The notes: generated by a model from the sequence alone, not told the origin. A stretch of DNA of 64,000 bases from VXNE01 sp965116625 (GCA_965116625.1 OZ220717.1:2914001-2978000), one strand, 5' to 3'; positions 5,414 to 14,525 are shown, counted from the stretch's first letter. Numbers and translations are program-made.

Positions 5414-6496
5414 TTACTTGGCGGGCTGATCGGTCGGCCCGTCCAGCGTGCCGAGCGCTCTCGCCCGTCGAACCCGGTGGCGCTGCGCCAGCTCCCGCAT
5501 GTCCGTCGTTGCGTCCGTTTCGTCCACGATCTCAAGGCCGATGAGTGTCTCGATGACGTCCTCCATCGTGACGATGCCCGCCATGCCGCCGAAGTCGTCC
5601 ATCACCACGGCCAGGTGCTCCCGGCGCGACCGCAGGGTCGTGAACAGGTCCGTGATGGCGTAGGACTCGTCGACGGCGACGATCTCGCGGCGCAGGTTCG
5701 CCAGGGGGTCGTCGCCGCGCCCGTCCACGAGGGCGGAGAGCACGTCGTCCTTCAACACGTAGCCGGTGATGTGGTCTATCGAGTCGTTGTACAGTGGGAT
5801 CCGCGAGAACCGCTGCCGCTTGGCATTGCCGTAGTACTCGGCGATGGTCTCGGTCTCGGACGCCAGCGCGACGACCGTGCGAGGCGTCATGACATCGCGC
5901 GCCTGGATGGACTGGAACCGGATCAGGTGGCCGATCATCTCGCTTTCCTCGGCCTCGAAGACGCCTTCCTCCGCTCCGAGCTCCGCCATCGCCAGCAGGT
6001 CCGTGCGGGTCAATACGGGTTGCGTCGACTCGCTCTTCAACCCGCGCGTAATGTGCTGGCTCAGCCACACGAAGGGCGTCAGCACGATGGTCAGGATGCG
6101 CACCGAGTGGACCGTGAACGTCACCAGGCGCCGCCAGTACAGCGCACCTATGGTCTTCGGCACGATCTCGGAAAACACCAGTATCGCGATGGTCATCACA
6201 ACCGGAACCGCGACCCTCGTGATCCAGGGACTCGCCTGGCCCCATATCGTGGCGGCTTCTCCACCAACGCCAAGGGCGCCGACGGTATGGGCGATGGTGT
6301 TGAGCGTCAGAATCGCCGCCAAAGGCCGGTCGATATTGGCCTTGAAGTCCTCAAGGTACTTTCCGGTGAGGGTGCCCTGCTGGGATTCGAGCTTCGCATG
6401 GCTGGGTTGAATGCTTAGCAGCACCGCCTCCCAAAGCGAGCAGAAGAAGGAGAAGGCCAGTGCCAGCAGGAAGAACGTGGCCAGAAGCCAATACAT
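5414..6496 (-). CDS. CNNM-domain / CBS-pair membrane protein (HlyC/CorC family)
   Basis: 360 residues. The N-terminal ~180 residues have about four hydrophobic segments (YWLLATFFLLALAFSFFCSL at the start; VPVVMTIAILVFSEIVPKTI around 90-115) with the CNNM signature FSEIVPKTIG. Two CBS motifs follow at about 205-330 (RDVMTPRTVVAL, SRIPLYNDSIDHITGYVLKD, VVMDDFGGMAGIVTMEDVIE). Members act in Mg2+/Co2+ efflux or sensing adenine nucleotides through the CBS pair. It lacks the C-terminal CorC/HlyC transporter-associated domain of the longer paralogs, and ends with a short basic tail. It is single, flanked by two repeat arrays. Confidence 0.8.
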   Translation of the reverse strand: MYWLLATFFLLALAFSFFCSLWEAVLLSIQPSHAKLESQQGTLTGKYLEDFKANIDRPLAAILTLNTIAHTVGALGVGGEAATIWGQASPWITRVAVPVVMTIAILVFSEIVPKTIGALYWRRLVTFTVHSVRILTIVLTPFVWLSQHITRGLKSESTQPVLTRTDLLAMAELGAEEGVFEAEESEMIGHLIRFQSIQARDVMTPRTVVALASETETIAEYYGNAKRQRFSRIPLYNDSIDHITGYVLKDDVLSALVDGRGDDPLANLRREIVAVDESYAITDLFTTLRSRREHLAVVMDDFGGMAGIVTMEDVIETLIGLEIVDETDATTDMRELAQRHRVRRARALGTLDGPTDQPAK

Positions 6497-6580
6497 ACAG
6501 TCGAGGTAAAGCGCCCCTCTGGGTCCCCAAGTGGGAGATTACACGAATCGAAGGCGATGCGGCATTACGTTTTTGAAATG

Positions 6581-6866
6581 TCTGTCCGCGGGTTGTGTGT
6601 CTGCGGGTCGGACGTGAATTGCCTGTCCGCTAGTTGTGTGTCCGGCGGGTCATATGAAATGTCTGTCCGCAAGGAGGACCGCGGGTCGTGTGTCCGCAGG
6701 CCGGAGTCGGTCGTGTGTCCGCAGGCCGGAGTCTCATGGTCGGCCGCGGGTCGTGTGTCCGCAGGTGATGATGCGGGTCGTGTGTCCGCAGGTGATGATG
6801 TGTGTCCGCAGGTGATGATGCACGCAGGTGATGCACGGTCGTGTGCCCGCAGGTCATGCAAGGTCA
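6581..6866 (+). repeat. GTGTGTCC repeat array 2
   Basis: Six exact GTGTGTCC octamers plus variants (GTGTGTCT, GTGTGCCC) within 286 bp. The best units read TCGTGTGTCCGCAGG followed by CCGGAGT or TGATGATG. The stretch separates the CNNM gene from the dehydrogenase at 7015 and accounts for nearly all of the 500-bp gap. No start codon here has a ribosome binding site, so the ORFs across it are spurious. Confidence 0.6.
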
Positions 6867-7014
6867 TACGGCGCGCGGGTCGTCCGCCAGGGCGCGTTCG
6901 ATGGTCGGTTCGACCCCCATGACTGGCCCCGGAGAGAATCCACTACGTGCGCCTGTGCGGTGGGTTCCGCGGTTTTGCGGTAAGGTGAATGAGGGATTGG
7001 CAGGCAGATCACTA

Positions 7015-7902
7015 ATGAGTAACAAAAAGAAACTGGCATTCGTGGGCTTGGGCATCATGGGTTACCCGATGGCTGGCCATCTCGCTGCCGCGGGACACGA
7101 CGTTCGGGTTTACAACCGGACGACTGCGCGTGCCGATTCGTGGGTGCAGGACCACGGCGGAGGGTCAGCGCCGACGCCCCGGGAAGCGGCAGAGGACGCA
7201 GACATCGTGTTCATGTGCGTCGGTAACGACGACGACGTCAGGAGCGTCGCGCTCGGCGATGACGGGGTGCTGGCGGGAGTGAAACAAGGCGCGATCGTGG
7301 TGGACCACACGACTGCGTCTGCGGATCTCGCCGCTGAACTCTCGGGCGAGGCGGCGGAGCGGGGCGCCGGGTTTCTCGATGCGCCAGTGAGCGGTGGCCA
7401 GGCGGGTGCGGAGAACGGCCAACTCACCATCATGGTCGGCGGCAAGGCCGATACGTTTGCCGGTGCGCAGCCTGTCATGCAGCACTATGGGCGCGCTGTC
7501 ACGCTGATGGGCGATGTCGGGTCGGGCCAGCTCACGAAGATGGTCAACCAGTTGTGCCTCGCGGGAATTATCGAGGGCATTTCGGAAGGCATGCACTTCG
7601 CCGAAAAGGCGGGACTCGACGTCGGCCAGGTGATCAGCGTCATATCCCAGGGAGCGGCGCAGTGCTGGCAGATGGACAATCGCGCAGGGACCATGGCGAA
7701 GCGGGAGTTCGACTTCGGTTTTGCGGTCAAGTGGATGCGCAAGGATCTAGACATGACCCTCGCCGCGGCGCGCAAGTTCGGTGCGCGATTGCCGGTGGCC
7801 GCGCTGGTGGATCAGTTCTACGCGGAGGTGGAGGCGCTCGGCGGCGAGCGCTGGGATACGTCGAGCCTGGTAGAACGCCTGCGGCGCGTCGACGGCACCT
7901 AG
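7015..7902 (+). CDS. NAD(P)-dependent beta-hydroxyacid dehydrogenase (3-hydroxyisobutyrate dehydrogenase family)
   Basis: 295 residues from ATG 7015. The N-terminal Rossmann fold shows FVGLGIMGYPMAGHL (GxGxxG) and YNRT. The substrate-binding signature is DAPVSGGQAGAENGQLTIMV, and the catalytic Lys lies in GSGQLTKMVNQ. This set defines the HIBADH/GarR/glyoxylate-succinic-semialdehyde reductase superfamily, which oxidises or reduces small 3-hydroxy acids. The exact substrate cannot be fixed. It stands alone, with repeat array 2 upstream and gltA convergent 12 nt downstream. Confidence 0.8.
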   Translation: MSNKKKLAFVGLGIMGYPMAGHLAAAGHDVRVYNRTTARADSWVQDHGGGSAPTPREAAEDADIVFMCVGNDDDVRSVALGDDGVLAGVKQGAIVVDHTTASADLAAELSGEAAERGAGFLDAPVSGGQAGAENGQLTIMVGGKADTFAGAQPVMQHYGRAVTLMGDVGSGQLTKMVNQLCLAGIIEGISEGMHFAEKAGLDVGQVISVISQGAAQCWQMDNRAGTMAKREFDFGFAVKWMRKDLDMTLAAARKFGARLPVAALVDQFYAEVEALGGERWDTSSLVERLRRVDGT

Positions 7903-7914
7903 TGCCGCGTTGGG

Positions 7915-9201
7915 TCAGCGCTGTTCGATCGGAACGAAGTCCCTGCGCGAGGCGCCGGTGTAGAGTTGCCTCGGACGCCCGATCTTGTATGGCACGGCGA
8001 CCATCTCGCACCAGTGCGCGATCCAGCCCGGAGTGCGGCCCGTGGCGAAGATGACGGTGAACATGTCCTCCGGAATTCCCATCGCCCGCAGAATGATGCC
8101 CGAATAGAAGTCCACGTTCGGATATAGCCGCCGGTCGACGAAATATTCGTCCTCCAGCGCGATCTTCTCCAGGCGCTGCGCCATCTGCAGGGTCGGGTCG
8201 TTTTCGACGCCGAGTTCGTCTAGCACCTCACGGCAGGTCTGTTGCATGACCCGGGCGCGGGGATCGTAGTTCTTGTACACCCGATGCCCGAATCCCATGA
8301 TCCGAAACGGGTCGTCCGGATCCTTTGCCCGCTTGACGTACTTGTCGATATTGCCCGGTGTCCCGATCTCCGCGAGCATGTTGAGCACCGCTTCGTTGGC
8401 GCCGCCGTGGGCAGGTCCCCACAGGGCCGCGATGCCCGCGGCGATACAGGCGTAGGGATTGGCTCCCGTGGAGCCGGCGAGGCGCACCGTCGAGGTCGAG
8501 GCGTTCTGCTCGTGATCGGCGTGGAGCAGGAAGATGCGGTCGAATGCGCGCGCGAGGACCGGGTTGACTTCGTAGTCTCCATCGGAGGACGCGAACATCA
8601 TGTGCAGGAAGTTCTCCGCGTAGCCGAGGTCGTCTCGCGGAGGAATAAACGGTAGCCCCAGCGTGTGCCGGTAGCTCATGGCCGCCAGGATGGGCATCTT
8701 CGCGATCAGGCGATGCGCCGTGACCTGCCGGTCGGAGGCCTCCGTGATGTCCAGGGAGTTGTGGTAGTAGCCCGCTAGCGCCCCGACCACGCCACACATG
8801 ATCGCCATGGGGTGTGCGTCCCGGCGAAATCCGTTGTAGAAGTTGAGGAGTTGGTCGTCCACCTTGCGGTGATGCCTGATGGCACTAACGAAAGCATCCT
8901 TTTCGGCGGCCGAGGGTAGTTCGCCGTTCAGCAGCAGGTAGCACAGTTCCAGGAAATCCGAGTGTTCGGCGAGTTGTTCAATGGGGTATCCGCAATGCAG
9001 GAGGATCCCCTCGTCGCCGTCGATATAGGTGATGTTGGAGTTGCAGGAAGCCGTGGAGACGAAACCGGGATCGTATGTGAAATATCCCTGGCTGGTGAGT
9101 CCGCTTACGTCGATCACGTCGGGGCCGACGCTTGCCGCGTGCACTGGTAGCTCGATCGGAACCCTCGAGTCGACAGTCAGGCTCGCCATCCGTTCTCCCA
9201 T
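7915..9201 (-). CDS. gltA: Citrate synthase (type II, hexameric Gram-negative form)
   Basis: 428 residues from ATG 9201; ATG 9189 (GGGAG just upstream) is an alternative. It condenses oxaloacetate and acetyl-CoA at TCA entry. The family landmarks are present: DPGFVSTASCNSNITYIDGD near the N-terminus, active-site His in GPAHGGANE and FGHRVYKNYDPR, and Asp in YPNVDFYSG. Length is close to E. coli GltA. It is transcribed divergently from, and separated by an amidohydrolase and a repeat array from, the sdh-suc-lpd operon, so the TCA genes stay clustered. A good promoter lies 49-78 nt upstream. Confidence 0.95.
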   Translation of the reverse strand: MGERMASLTVDSRVPIELPVHAASVGPDVIDVSGLTSQGYFTYDPGFVSTASCNSNITYIDGDEGILLHCGYPIEQLAEHSDFLELCYLLLNGELPSAAEKDAFVSAIRHHRKVDDQLLNFYNGFRRDAHPMAIMCGVVGALAGYYHNSLDITEASDRQVTAHRLIAKMPILAAMSYRHTLGLPFIPPRDDLGYAENFLHMMFASSDGDYEVNPVLARAFDRIFLLHADHEQNASTSTVRLAGSTGANPYACIAAGIAALWGPAHGGANEAVLNMLAEIGTPGNIDKYVKRAKDPDDPFRIMGFGHRVYKNYDPRARVMQQTCREVLDELGVENDPTLQMAQRLEKIALEDEYFVDRRLYPNVDFYSGIILRAMGIPEDMFTVIFATGRTPGWIAHWCEMVAVPYKIGRPRQLYTGASRRDFVPIEQR

Positions 9202-9249
9202 AGTTGTTGCGTCCTCCGGGGGTGGAACCTGTGCCCCAGTGAGCCGGTC

Positions 9250-9279
9250 ATTGTCTCGGCAGCCGCGTTGGATTGTCAA
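9250..9279 (-). promoter_or_regulatory. gltA promoter
   Basis: On the minus strand TTGACA (9279-9274), 18 nt, GACAAT (9255-9250). The predicted start lies near 9243, giving a leader of about 40 nt before ATG 9201 with GGAGGA as the ribosome site. Confidence 0.6.
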
Positions 9280-9363
9280 ACCCGGCCGGGGTGATGCCCA
9301 CCCGAAACGGCCCGGAATTCGAGCGATGCCATTACCGGCGGATGGCCAAGGGCGATGACGTGC

Positions 9364-9858
9364 TCAATGGACAGTGGTCGTCACATTTTTTCGCATTTTT
9401 TCAATATCTTGCACCAGTTCCTTGGCGCATGGGTTCAATGTCAGGACGCGCTCGGACGCGAGCAGGGCCGATTTCATGTCGCCGCTGCTGCAGGCAGATC
9501 TGGTCAAACCCGCTCAGTGCCCCGAAGTGCTGCGGTTCGCGCTGCAGGGTGTCAATGATGTCACTCAGGCTCTCGGCGTCGGGTACTGGCATGGAACAAA
9601 CGTCTTCGGGAGCGTAAGCGACCGGGGGGCGGCTGTTCCATGGTCGACGAGTTGGGCCGGGCCACAGACGGCGCCAAAGGCGACGGCAGTGGGGCATCAA
9701 GGAAGCGCAGGGTCGGGGGCTTGTTCCACGCTTCCGCCCGATCCGGCCGGCGGCGGATCATCCTGTTAAGTGTCTTGGCCGCGCGCACGAAGTCGTTGCC
9801 GTTGAGCGCGCGGATGGCCGAGTGCATGGCCCGCGCGGCGGCGTCGTCCTCGAGCTAA
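9364..9858 (-). pseudogene. Decayed tetratricopeptide-repeat protein
   Basis: Three minus-strand frames hold consecutive pieces of one TPR protein. The first is MHSAIRALNGNDFVRAAKTL then RRPDRAEAWNK (from ~9827). In another frame come ESLSDIIDTLQREPQHFGAL and SGFDQICLQQ. In a third, GDMKSALLASERVLTLNP and AKELVQDIEKMRKN run to a TGA at 9364-9366. Together they give the classic PDRAEAWNK...EPxHFGALSG...AxxAxERVLxxNP series of a small TPR-domain protein. At least two frame changes (near 9685 and 9475) break it. Its upstream edge runs into repeat array 3, which may have replaced the 5' end. Confidence 0.6.
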
Positions 9859-10040
9859 CCGCCTCCGGACACACGAACCGCCTCCGGACACACGACAACA
9901 TTGCGGACACACGACGACAACATCGAGCTAACCGCCTCCGGACACACGAACCGCCTCCGGACACACGACAACATCGAACCGCCTCCGGACACACGCACGA
10001 ACCGCCTCCGGACACACGAATACTCCGTTGGACACACGAC
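9859..10040 (-). repeat. GTGTGTCC repeat array 3 (minus orientation)
   Basis: Eight copies of GGACACAC (complement of GTGTGTCC), mostly as CCGCCTCCGGACACACGA. A block of about 50 bp starting CGAGCTAACCGCC occurs twice, at 9851 and 9924, showing local tandem duplication with a 73-bp period. Orientation is opposite to arrays 1 and 2. It separates the TPR pseudogene from the amidohydrolase. Confidence 0.65.
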
Positions 10041-10112
10041 GGCCGGCGGTATGGCGCAGCCGGGACTGCCAATTGGGATTGAGCGACAATACCTGCGGAC
10101 CAGGAGCAGGAC

Positions 10113-11132
10113 ATGGGGGAGGAACGTATGCCCACGCCGCATAGTGAGGAGTGGTACGCCGCGGTCGAGGAGGAACCAATCGACCCCGGTCGGCCGATTG
10201 TTGATCCGCATCATCATCTATGGGACACGCCGCGGAGGTTGGGCCCTTACATGCTGGACGATCTGTGGTGCGATACCGAATCGGGGCACTACATCGAGAA
10301 GACCGTGTTCATCGAGTGCCGTTCGGGTTACCGGGAGGCTGGGCCGGAACACCTCAAGCCCGTGGGCGAGACCGAGTTCGTGGCCCGCATCGCGGAAGAA
10401 AGCGCCGCGAAGGAGGGAAAGGCGACCATCGCCGGTATCGTGAGTCACGCCGACCTGCGGCTTGCCGAAGGCGTCGAAGAGGTGCTGGCGGCGCACGAGG
10501 AAGCCGGCCGAGGGCTGTTTCGCGGCATCCGCCATGCGGGCCCAAACGACACTACGGGCACGCTCACCAATCCCGGAAGAGGGCGGCCGTGTCCTTACGG
10601 CCAGGACGATTTCCGTAGCGGGATGCGCAGGCTGGGGCAGCTCGGCTACACCTACGACACGTGGCACTTCTTTCACCAGAACCGGGACTACCTCGCCCTC
10701 GCCCGGGCCGTTCCCGAAACGACGATGATCCTCGATCACTTCGGTACGCCCCTGGGCGTCGGCCACTACGCGGGGAAGCAGGAAGAGATCTTCCGGGGGT
10801 GGAAGGACGATATCGCCGCGATCGCGGAGTGTCCCAACGTGATCGCCAAGCTCGGTGGCCTCGCGATGCCGGACAACGGCTTCGGCTGGGACACGCGGGA
10901 GATGCCGCCGACCTCGGACGAGTTCGTGGAGGCGCAGAAACGGTACTACCTGCACACCATCGATTGCTTCGGGCCGTCGCGGTGCATGTTCGAGAGCAAC
11001 TTTCCGGTGGACAGGATGTCCATCTCTTACCACGTGATGTGGAACGGGATGAAAAAGATCGTGGCGGACTTCAGCGAGGACGAGAAACAGGAGATGTTCT
11101 ACGGCACCGCGGCCAGGGTGTATCGGCTTTGA
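10113..11132 (+). CDS. Amidohydrolase family protein (metal-dependent TIM-barrel hydrolase)
   Basis: 339 residues from ATG 10113 (AGGAG 6 nt upstream); ATG 10128, preceded by GGGGAGG, is an equally good start. The amidohydrolase_2 metal motif appears near residue 30 as IVDPHHHLWD, followed by FRGIRHAGP, the barrel strand TMILDHFGTPLG, and the C-terminal CMFESNFPVDRMS, where the Asp is the usual last metal ligand. Relatives include decarboxylases and lactonases of aromatic and sugar acids. The specific substrate cannot be told. It is followed 63 nt later by sdhC, which has its own promoter-like sequence. Confidence 0.75.
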   Translation: MGEERMPTPHSEEWYAAVEEEPIDPGRPIVDPHHHLWDTPRRLGPYMLDDLWCDTESGHYIEKTVFIECRSGYREAGPEHLKPVGETEFVARIAEESAAKEGKATIAGIVSHADLRLAEGVEEVLAAHEEAGRGLFRGIRHAGPNDTTGTLTNPGRGRPCPYGQDDFRSGMRRLGQLGYTYDTWHFFHQNRDYLALARAVPETTMILDHFGTPLGVGHYAGKQEEIFRGWKDDIAAIAECPNVIAKLGGLAMPDNGFGWDTREMPPTSDEFVEAQKRYYLHTIDCFGPSRCMFESNFPVDRMSISYHVMWNGMKKIVADFSEDEKQEMFYGTAARVYRL

Positions 11133-11156
11133 CGCTAGAGGGGCGAGCCGACTGGC

Positions 11157-11165
11157 TGCTAGACT
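11157..11165 (+). promoter_or_regulatory. Extended -10 upstream of sdhC
   Basis: TGC-TAGACT matches an extended -10 element (TGn then a -10 hexamer). A -35 at the usual distance is poor. The start would be near 11172, 24 nt before ATG 11196. Confidence 0.35.
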
Positions 11166-11195
11166 CGCTTTCCATTCAGACAGAGCGGAGACCCC

Positions 11196-11576
11196 ATGGC
11201 GCGGGCTTCGGCTGATCGCCCCATCGATCTGTCGCCGACGAGTTTTCTCCCGGTAACGGCAGTCGCGTCGATCACGCACCGTATCTCGGGCGCGTTGCTG
11301 TTTGTCGGTTCGGCATACCTGATCTGGCTGCTCGACAGGGCGCTCGGGTCCGAATCCGGTTTTGCCGAGGTGCAGTCGCTGCTCGAAACGCTGCCTGGGA
11401 AGGCTGCCCTGTGGGCGGTGCTGGTGGCGCTGAGCTACCACCTGCTGGCCGGTGTCCGCCACCTGTTGCTCGACTTCCACCTGGGCGATTCGCTCGAAGC
11501 GGGCCGCAGGAGTTCCTGGGCCGTGCTCGTCCTGGCCGCGCTTGCGGCGGTCGGACTCGGAGCGTGGCTGTGGTAG
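11196..11576 (+). CDS. sdhC: Succinate dehydrogenase cytochrome b556 subunit
   Basis: 126 residues with three hydrophobic helices. It anchors the SdhAB head to the inner membrane and carries heme b and the quinone site with SdhD. SITHRISGALL near residue 30 holds the Ser and Arg of the ubiquinone site, and YHLLAGVRHLLLDF around residue 85 the heme-ligand His. GGAG precedes ATG 11196. First gene of sdhCDAB-sucAB-lpd; its stop overlaps the start of sdhD. Confidence 0.9.
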   Translation: MARASADRPIDLSPTSFLPVTAVASITHRISGALLFVGSAYLIWLLDRALGSESGFAEVQSLLETLPGKAALWAVLVALSYHLLAGVRHLLLDFHLGDSLEAGRRSSWAVLVLAALAAVGLGAWLW

Positions 11577-11941
11577 CGAATGCCGAGAGTCCTGGCCGCC
11601 GAGGGCTTGTCGATTTTATCGTGCAGCGCGTGTCGGCGGTGATCCTGGGCCTGTTCGCCCTCTGTGTCGGAGGCTGGTTCGCCGTCAACCCGGGCGCGGG
11701 ACATGCGGAACTGGTGGGATACCTCGGCACGCCCGTAATGTTGGCCTTTGCTTCCCTCGCCGTCGCGGCGCTCGTTTTGCACACGTGGATCGGCATGTGG
11801 ACTGTGGGCACGGATTACCTGCGTCCGCATTACTTCGGCCGCATCGCAACAGGCGTTCGCCTGGCCTACCAGGCGGGCGTCGGCATCGTACTGCTGGTAT
11901 ATGCGGCCTGGGCGATCTCGGTGATCTGGAGGCTGGCGTGA
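11570..11941 (+). CDS. sdhD: Succinate dehydrogenase hydrophobic membrane anchor subunit
   Basis: 123 residues from GTG 11570, overlapping the sdhC stop; GTG 11564 is an alternative. Three membrane helices are visible. LVLHTWIGMWTVGTDYLRP contains the second heme His and the quinone-site Asp-Tyr pair in family spacing. The TGA at 11939-11941 overlaps the GTG of sdhA, so translation is coupled. Confidence 0.88.
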   Translation: MVANAESPGRRGLVDFIVQRVSAVILGLFALCVGGWFAVNPGAGHAELVGYLGTPVMLAFASLAVAALVLHTWIGMWTVGTDYLRPHYFGRIATGVRLAYQAGVGIVLLVYAAWAISVIWRLA

Positions 11942-13713
11942 CCGGCCTGCGGGTAATGGAGTTCGACGGCGTCATCATCGGTGGCGGCGGCGCCGGTATG
12001 CGCGCCGGTCTGCAGCTTGCGCAATCGGGCTTCAATACGGCCGTGCTGTCCAAGGTGTTTCCGACGCGTTCGCACACCGTCTCCGCCCAGGGCGGCATCA
12101 CCTGCGCCATCGGCAGCGAGGATCCCGACGACGACTGGCGCTGGCACATGTATGACACGGTCAAGGGGTCGGACTATATCGGCGACCAGGACGCCATCGA
12201 GTTCATGTGCTCCACGGGTCCGCAGGCCGTCTACGAATTGGAACACATGGGCCTGCCGTTCTCGCGCAACGAGGACGGCCGCATCTACCAGCGGCCGTTC
12301 GGCGGCCAGTCGAAGGACTTTGGCAGGGGTGGCCAGGCATCGCGCACGTGCGCGGCGGCGGACCGGACCGGACATGCCCTGCTGCACACGCTGTACCAGG
12401 GGAATATCCGCGCCGGAACGGTGTTCCTGTCGGAGTGGTTCGCCGTTGATCTCGTCACGAACCAGGACGGTGTCGTGGTTGGCGTGATCGCCATCTGCAT
12501 CGAGACCGGCGAGGTCGTGTTCGTCAAGTCGCGGGCGACCGTTCTTGCCACCGGCGGCGCGGGCCGGATCTACGCGAACACCACTAATGCGCACATCAAT
12601 ACCGGCGACGGCATTGGCATGGCGCTGCGCGCGGGCGTGCCGATGCAGGACATGGAGATGTGGCAGTTCCATCCCACCGGCATCCACGGCGCCGGTGTCC
12701 TCGTGACCGAGGGTTGCCGCGGCGAAGGCGGATACCTGGTCAACCGGGACGGCGAGCGATTCATGGAGCGCTATGCGCCGAACGCCAAGGACCTGGCCAG
12801 CCGGGACGTGGTAGCCCGTTCGATGATCATCGAAATGCTCGAGGGCCGCGGTTGTGGCCCGGACTCGGACCACGTGATGCTGAAGCTCGATCACCTCGGC
12901 GAGCAGGTGCTGAACAACCGCCTGCCGGGCATTCTTGAACTGTCGCGCACCTTCGCGCATGCGGATCCCATAAGGGAGCCGATTCCGGTCGTGCCTACGT
13001 GCCATTACATGATGGGCGGGCTTGCGACCCGCGTGACTGGACAGGTGCTGACCCGCGCCGAAGGCAGCGACGACGATGTCCCGGTGCAGGGCCTGTACTC
13101 GGTGGGCGAGGCCGCCTGCGTATCGGTGCACGGCGCCAACCGGCTGGGGGGCAATTCGCTGCTTGATCTCGTCGTGTTCGGCCGCGCCACCGGCGTGCAC
13201 CTCGAAGAGGTCATGCGCCAGGGCACGAGCGCGCGGGAGCCGGGCGACTCGGACGTCGATGCCGCCTGCGAAAGGCTGCGCCGTTGGGACGCGTCGACGG
13301 CAGGCGAAGGCGTCGCGGAACTGAAACGGGAACTGCAGGAAGTCATGCAGGCGAATTTCGGCGTATTCCGCACCGAGACAAACATGCGCGCCGGCATGCA
13401 AACGCTGTCCGAACTGCGGGAACGCATCGGCAACGCGCATCTGCCCGACAAGAGCGCCGCGTTCAACACCGCGCGCCTCGAGGCACTGGAACTCGACAAC
13501 CTGCTGGAGACGGCGGAAGCGACCGCCATCGCCGCCGAGGCGCGCACCGAAAGCCGGGGCGCGCATGCGCGCGAGGACTACACGGAGCGCGACGACGAGA
13601 ACTGGCTATGCCACTCGCTCTATATTCCGGCCAGCAGGCGGGTCGCCAAGCGCCACGTCAATTTCACGCCTGAGCTGGTCGAACCATTCGAGCCGACAGA
13701 GCGAAGCTACTAG
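11938..13713 (+). CDS. sdhA: Succinate dehydrogenase flavoprotein subunit
   Basis: 591 residues, close to E. coli SdhA. It oxidises succinate to fumarate using covalently bound FAD. GTG 11938 was chosen because it overlaps the sdhD stop as GTGA, has GGAGG 6 nt upstream, and places EFDGVIIGGGGAGMRAGLQ at the family position. The FAD-attaching His is in FPTRSHTVSAQGGI (about residue 46). Catalytic landmarks include FHPTGIHGAGVLVTEGCRGE and HGANRLGGNSLLDLVVFGR. The C-terminal region NxxxPWxSR is represented by ARExYTERDDENWLCHSL. Confidence 0.95.
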   Translation: MTGLRVMEFDGVIIGGGGAGMRAGLQLAQSGFNTAVLSKVFPTRSHTVSAQGGITCAIGSEDPDDDWRWHMYDTVKGSDYIGDQDAIEFMCSTGPQAVYELEHMGLPFSRNEDGRIYQRPFGGQSKDFGRGGQASRTCAAADRTGHALLHTLYQGNIRAGTVFLSEWFAVDLVTNQDGVVVGVIAICIETGEVVFVKSRATVLATGGAGRIYANTTNAHINTGDGIGMALRAGVPMQDMEMWQFHPTGIHGAGVLVTEGCRGEGGYLVNRDGERFMERYAPNAKDLASRDVVARSMIIEMLEGRGCGPDSDHVMLKLDHLGEQVLNNRLPGILELSRTFAHADPIREPIPVVPTCHYMMGGLATRVTGQVLTRAEGSDDDVPVQGLYSVGEAACVSVHGANRLGGNSLLDLVVFGRATGVHLEEVMRQGTSAREPGDSDVDAACERLRRWDASTAGEGVAELKRELQEVMQANFGVFRTETNMRAGMQTLSELRERIGNAHLPDKSAAFNTARLEALELDNLLETAEATAIAAEARTESRGAHAREDYTERDDENWLCHSLYIPASRRVAKRHVNFTPELVEPFEPTERSY

Positions 13714-13724
13714 GAGGAGTGCAC

Positions 13725-14429
13725 ATGCAGGTCAGCGTATATCGCTTCAATCCCGAGCAGGACGAGACGCCTCGGATGCAGGACCTTGACGTAGACCTGC
13801 CCGCGGACAGGGACATGATGGTCCTTGACCTCCTGGAGATGCTGAAGGCGAAGGATCCGAGCCTGAGCTACCGGCGCTCCTGCCGGGAGGGTGTATGCGG
13901 TTCGGACGGGATGAACATGAATGGCAAGAACGGACTTGCCTGCATCACGCCCCTGTCGGAAATCGTGAAGCGCGACCGGCTCGAGCTCCGGCCGTTGCCG
14001 GGACTTCCCGTGATCCGCGATCTCGTGGTCGACCTGACCCAGTTCTACAAGCAGTATGAGCGCGTAAAGCCCTACCTGATCAATGACTCGCCGCCGCCCG
14101 ACCAGGAGCGGCTGCAATCGCCGGAAGAGCGCGAGAAGCTCGATGGCCTCTACGAGTGCATCCTGTGCGCGTGCTGCACCACGTCCTGCCCGTCGTTCTG
14201 GTGGAACCCGGACAAGTTCGTCGGTCCGGCGGGCCTGCTGCAGGCATACCGCTTTCTCGCCGACAGCCGAGACACGGCGACGGCGGAAAGGCTGGCCGAT
14301 CTCGAAGACCCCTTCAGCGTTTTCCGCTGCAGGGGCATCATGAACTGCGTGAGCGTCTGTCCGAGAGACCTGAATCCGACCCGCGCCATCGGCAAGATCA
14401 AGTCGATGATGGTGACGCGCGGTACTTGA
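13725..14429 (+). CDS. sdhB: Succinate dehydrogenase iron-sulfur subunit
   Basis: 234 residues from ATG 13725, with GGAGG 7 nt upstream; a GTG at 13719 is less likely. It passes electrons from FAD to quinone through three clusters. The [2Fe-2S] ligands are in SCREGVCGSDGMNMNG and LAC, the [4Fe-4S] ligands in CILCACCTTSCP, and the [3Fe-4S] in CRGIMNCVSVCP. All cysteines are present. It is followed by a 96-nt gap before sucA. Confidence 0.95.
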   Translation: MQVSVYRFNPEQDETPRMQDLDVDLPADRDMMVLDLLEMLKAKDPSLSYRRSCREGVCGSDGMNMNGKNGLACITPLSEIVKRDRLELRPLPGLPVIRDLVVDLTQFYKQYERVKPYLINDSPPPDQERLQSPEEREKLDGLYECILCACCTTSCPSFWWNPDKFVGPAGLLQAYRFLADSRDTATAERLADLEDPFSVFRCRGIMNCVSVCPRDLNPTRAIGKIKSMMVTRGT

Positions 14430-14525
14430 CCGGGCGTTCATTCTCATGCAATAGAGGTGCCGAACATGCCGTACACGGCGGTCCCGGGGCGTTCGTGCAT
14501 CCGGGAACAGCGGGCTTGAGCGAAA

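Noticed and set aside
5262..10045. Additional CRISPR arrays in the GTGTGTCC regions
   Set aside because: Spacing is irregular (about 18-40 nt), units vary in flanks, and there are no constant-length unique spacers.
11866..13566. 566-codon open frame antisense to sdhA
   Set aside because: Shadow of sdhA; no recognisable protein features.
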